From assembly GCF_022811725.1 (NCBI RefSeq), contig NZ_CP094527.1:3038001-3102000 (forward strand): DNA of 64,000 bases. Reading direction: 5' to 3'. The notes under the pieces were generated by a model. The model had not been told where the DNA came from, did not search any database, and was given only the letters and a program-made list of their open reading frames with translations. The stretch comes from Mucilaginibacter sp. SMC90 (GTDB lineage Bacteria; Bacteroidota; Bacteroidia; Sphingobacteriales; Sphingobacteriaceae). Each line of letters begins with the position of its first letter. The first letter of the stretch is position 1. The position numbers were made by a program, and so were the translations under genes. Positions 62,685 through 64,000 of the stretch are shown in pieces.

Positions 62685-63344
62685 ATGGCTTATAAGTATA
62701 TTGATAATTACCGCGAACAGGGCGCCCGTAAAAGATTGGTTGATGTTTTAAGAAAAAAGGGAATTGGTGACGAACACGTTTTAGAGGCTATTAATAAGGT
62801 AAAACGCCATTACTTTTTTGATGAAACTTTTTGGAACCAGGCTTACAGGGATATTGCGTTCCCGATAGGCGAGGGGCAAACCATATCGCAGCCATATACT
62901 GTGGCCTACCAAACCGAACTACTGCACATTCGCAAAGGCGATAAAGTACTTGAAATAGGAACAGGCTCGGGCTATCAAACCTGTATCCTGCTTGAACTTG
63001 GCGCTACTGTTTATACTATTGAGCGGCAGGAAAAGCTGTATCACCGCACCAAATTTGTATTGCCTAACGAAATGGGATATAATGCTCATTTTCTGTTGGG
63101 CGATGGCTCTATTGGTAAAGCCGAATATGCACCTTATGATAAGATCATTGTGACTGCCGGAGCACCAACAGTACCGGAGGTTTTGTTAAAGCAACTCAAT
63201 ATAGGCGGCATCCTGGTTATCCCGGTTGGAGATGAAGAAACCCAAAAAATGGTGACTATATTAAAGGTTGGCGATAACGATTATGAAAAGATTGTGCTCG
63301 ACACTTTTAGGTTTGTGCCGTTGGTAGGGGATAAAGCCTGGTAA
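62685..63344 (+). CDS. pcm: Protein-L-isoaspartate O-methyltransferase
   Basis: SAM-dependent repair methyltransferase. SAM-binding VLEIGTGSGYQTCILLELG, the substrate-site FPIGEGQTISQPYTVAYQ, and the C-terminal PVGDEETQKMVTILK. ATG at 62685 (MAYKYIDNYREQG) gives 219 aa; an in-frame GTG at 62664 adds 7 unlikely residues. Confidence 0.94.
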   Translation: MAYKYIDNYREQGARKRLVDVLRKKGIGDEHVLEAINKVKRHYFFDETFWNQAYRDIAFPIGEGQTISQPYTVAYQTELLHIRKGDKVLEIGTGSGYQTCILLELGATVYTIERQEKLYHRTKFVLPNEMGYNAHFLLGDGSIGKAEYAPYDKIIVTAGAPTVPEVLLKQLNIGGILVIPVGDEETQKMVTILKVGDNDYEKIVLDTFRFVPLVGDKAW

Positions 63345-63348
63345 GGAA

Positions 63349-63428
63349 TTTGGGATTTCGAATTTTCGATTTTGGAATTAAGAATTTAAAAGCAAATCCG
63401 AAATCGAAAATCTCAATTCCCAAATCAA
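63349..63428. repeat. Fold-back gene-end repeat between pcm and smpB
   Basis: GGAATTTGGGATTTCGAATT at 63349 onward mirrors AATCTCAATTCCCAAATC near 63407-63425, with the middle TTCGATTTTGG / CCGAAATCGAAA. It covers most of the gap between the two convergent genes. Confidence 0.6.
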
Positions 63429-63429
63429 T

Positions 63430-63882
63430 CTACCTTTTCATCACCCTGTCCAGTTCTATCTTGGTATCGCGTTCTTTTAATGTTTCGCGTTTATCAAATG
63501 TCTTTTTACCCTGGGCAAGGCCAATTTCTAATTTGGCAAAGCCCCGCTCGCTGATAAATAATGCCAGCGGCACAATAGTTAACCCGCGTTCTTCGCCTCT
63601 GGTTTGAAGTTTTTTGAGTTCTTTTTTATTCAACAGCAAAATACGGTCGCGTTTGGCTTCATGGTTATAGAATGAGCCAAATGAGTATTCAGAAATATGC
63701 AGGTTACGTACGTATAACTGGTTGTTAATGAAAGTACAAAAGGCGTCATTAATATTTGCCTTCCCTTGTCTTATCGACTTGATCTCGGTACCCAGCAGTT
63801 GTATGCCCGCCACGTATTTATCAAGTATATGGTACTCAAAGTAGGCTTTTTTGTTTTTTATGTAGATCTTATCCTCGCTCAT
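63430..63882 (-). CDS. smpB: SsrA-binding protein
   Basis: Works with tmRNA to rescue stalled ribosomes. IKNKKAYFEYHILDKYVAGI, GTEIKSIRQGKANINDAFC, NHEAKRDRILLLNKKEL and the C-terminal GKKTFDKRETLKERD are SmpB hallmarks. 150 aa. The ssrA RNA gene is not in this window. Convergent with pcm. Confidence 0.96.
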   Translation of the reverse strand: MSEDKIYIKNKKAYFEYHILDKYVAGIQLLGTEIKSIRQGKANINDAFCTFINNQLYVRNLHISEYSFGSFYNHEAKRDRILLLNKKELKKLQTRGEERGLTIVPLALFISERGFAKLEIGLAQGKKTFDKRETLKERDTKIELDRVMKR

Positions 63883-63908
63883 AATTATCAGACCGTAAAC
63901 TTACAAAA

Positions 63909-64000
63909 TTAGTTTGACTGTGGCTTTACCACCAGCACCGGCACGTTAACCTTGTGCCTTACGGAATTTACGGTTGTTCCAAATATAAGGTCTTTCAACG
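63909..64000 (-). CDS. Universal stress protein, C-terminal end (partial)
   Basis: Reading into the window from its right edge, 29 full codons and a TAA (63911-63909) give DLIFGTTVNSVRHKVNVPVL followed by VVKPQSN. This is the UspA C-terminus (G-x2-x-x-V/S-x-x-V ... PVLVV, the ATP-loop region). The rest of the gene lies beyond 64000. Twenty-six bases upstream of smpB on the same strand. Confidence 0.8.
   Translation of the reverse strand, partial: LKDLIFGTTVNSVRHKVNVPVLVVKPQSN

Overview
The window is a stretch of a Bacteroidota chromosome, most likely a Sphingobacteriaceae member close to Mucilaginibacter or Pedobacter. This rests on three things: promoters of the TTTG / TAnnTTTG type (clearest before rpmH), typical Bacteroidota families (a DUF5723-like protein, LytTR two-component pair, YpdA, acyl-ornithine carbamoyltransferase, short SerA, LptD-like and Omp85-like barrels), and many short palindromic intergenic repeats. 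The DNA is of moderate G+C and coding is dense on both strands. I see no prophage, plasmid genes, CRISPR array or tRNA. The only recognisable transposon is one short IS.

Layout. 1-458: broken-off PAP2 phosphatase. 0.7-9.6 kb: glmM, a cysteine desulfurase, rpoN, mscL, a ChaN-like protein, an exported ankyrin protein, then rpmH-rnpA-yidD-tsaB. 9.6-16.9 kb: two cell-envelope proteins of unknown role, a DUF423 protein, priA and a DDE-transposase IS. 16.9-21.3 kb: a large S9 peptidase, a heptamer tandem repeat and an aspartate kinase of the ectoine-cluster type. 21.5-33.0 kb: arginine and proline synthesis on the minus strand in two blocks (argB-proC, and GNAT-argG-cupin-argC-argD-argF'), separated by plus-strand ndh and a Na+/H+ antiporter. 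The larger block is preceded by a structured leader holding an arginine-rich short ORF. 33.1-36.8 kb: ypdA, the SRP RNA gene, two LigT-like genes and dinB. 37.2-43.2 kb: an acyltransferase with a LytS/LytTR pair, then a large outer-membrane barrel carrying a kinase-like domain. 43.4-46.4 kb: rpe, serC, serA. 46.5-51.3 kb: a beta-CASP hydrolase, an ABC exporter, a small membrane protein and a SAM hydroxide adenosyltransferase. 51.4-64 kb: phoH, purC-STAS-rnz, an MCE protein, an amidase, lptD-like, cinA, a 2-oxoacid dehydrogenase E2, pcm, smpB and the tail of a universal stress protein.

Most genes are housekeeping. The points that stand out are: the arg-operon leader (about 32.81-32.98 kb); ArgC and the preceding cupin gene borrowing coding sequence from a palindromic repeat; a cysteine-rich GNAT that may supply the missing first arginine step; an Omp85-type barrel with HipA/FAM20/CotH-like catalytic motifs; an ectoine-type aspartate kinase with no ectoine genes nearby; and several families of fold-back repeats, one of them apparently split by the IS. 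Starts were chosen by family fit; several genes appear to use TTG or GTG.
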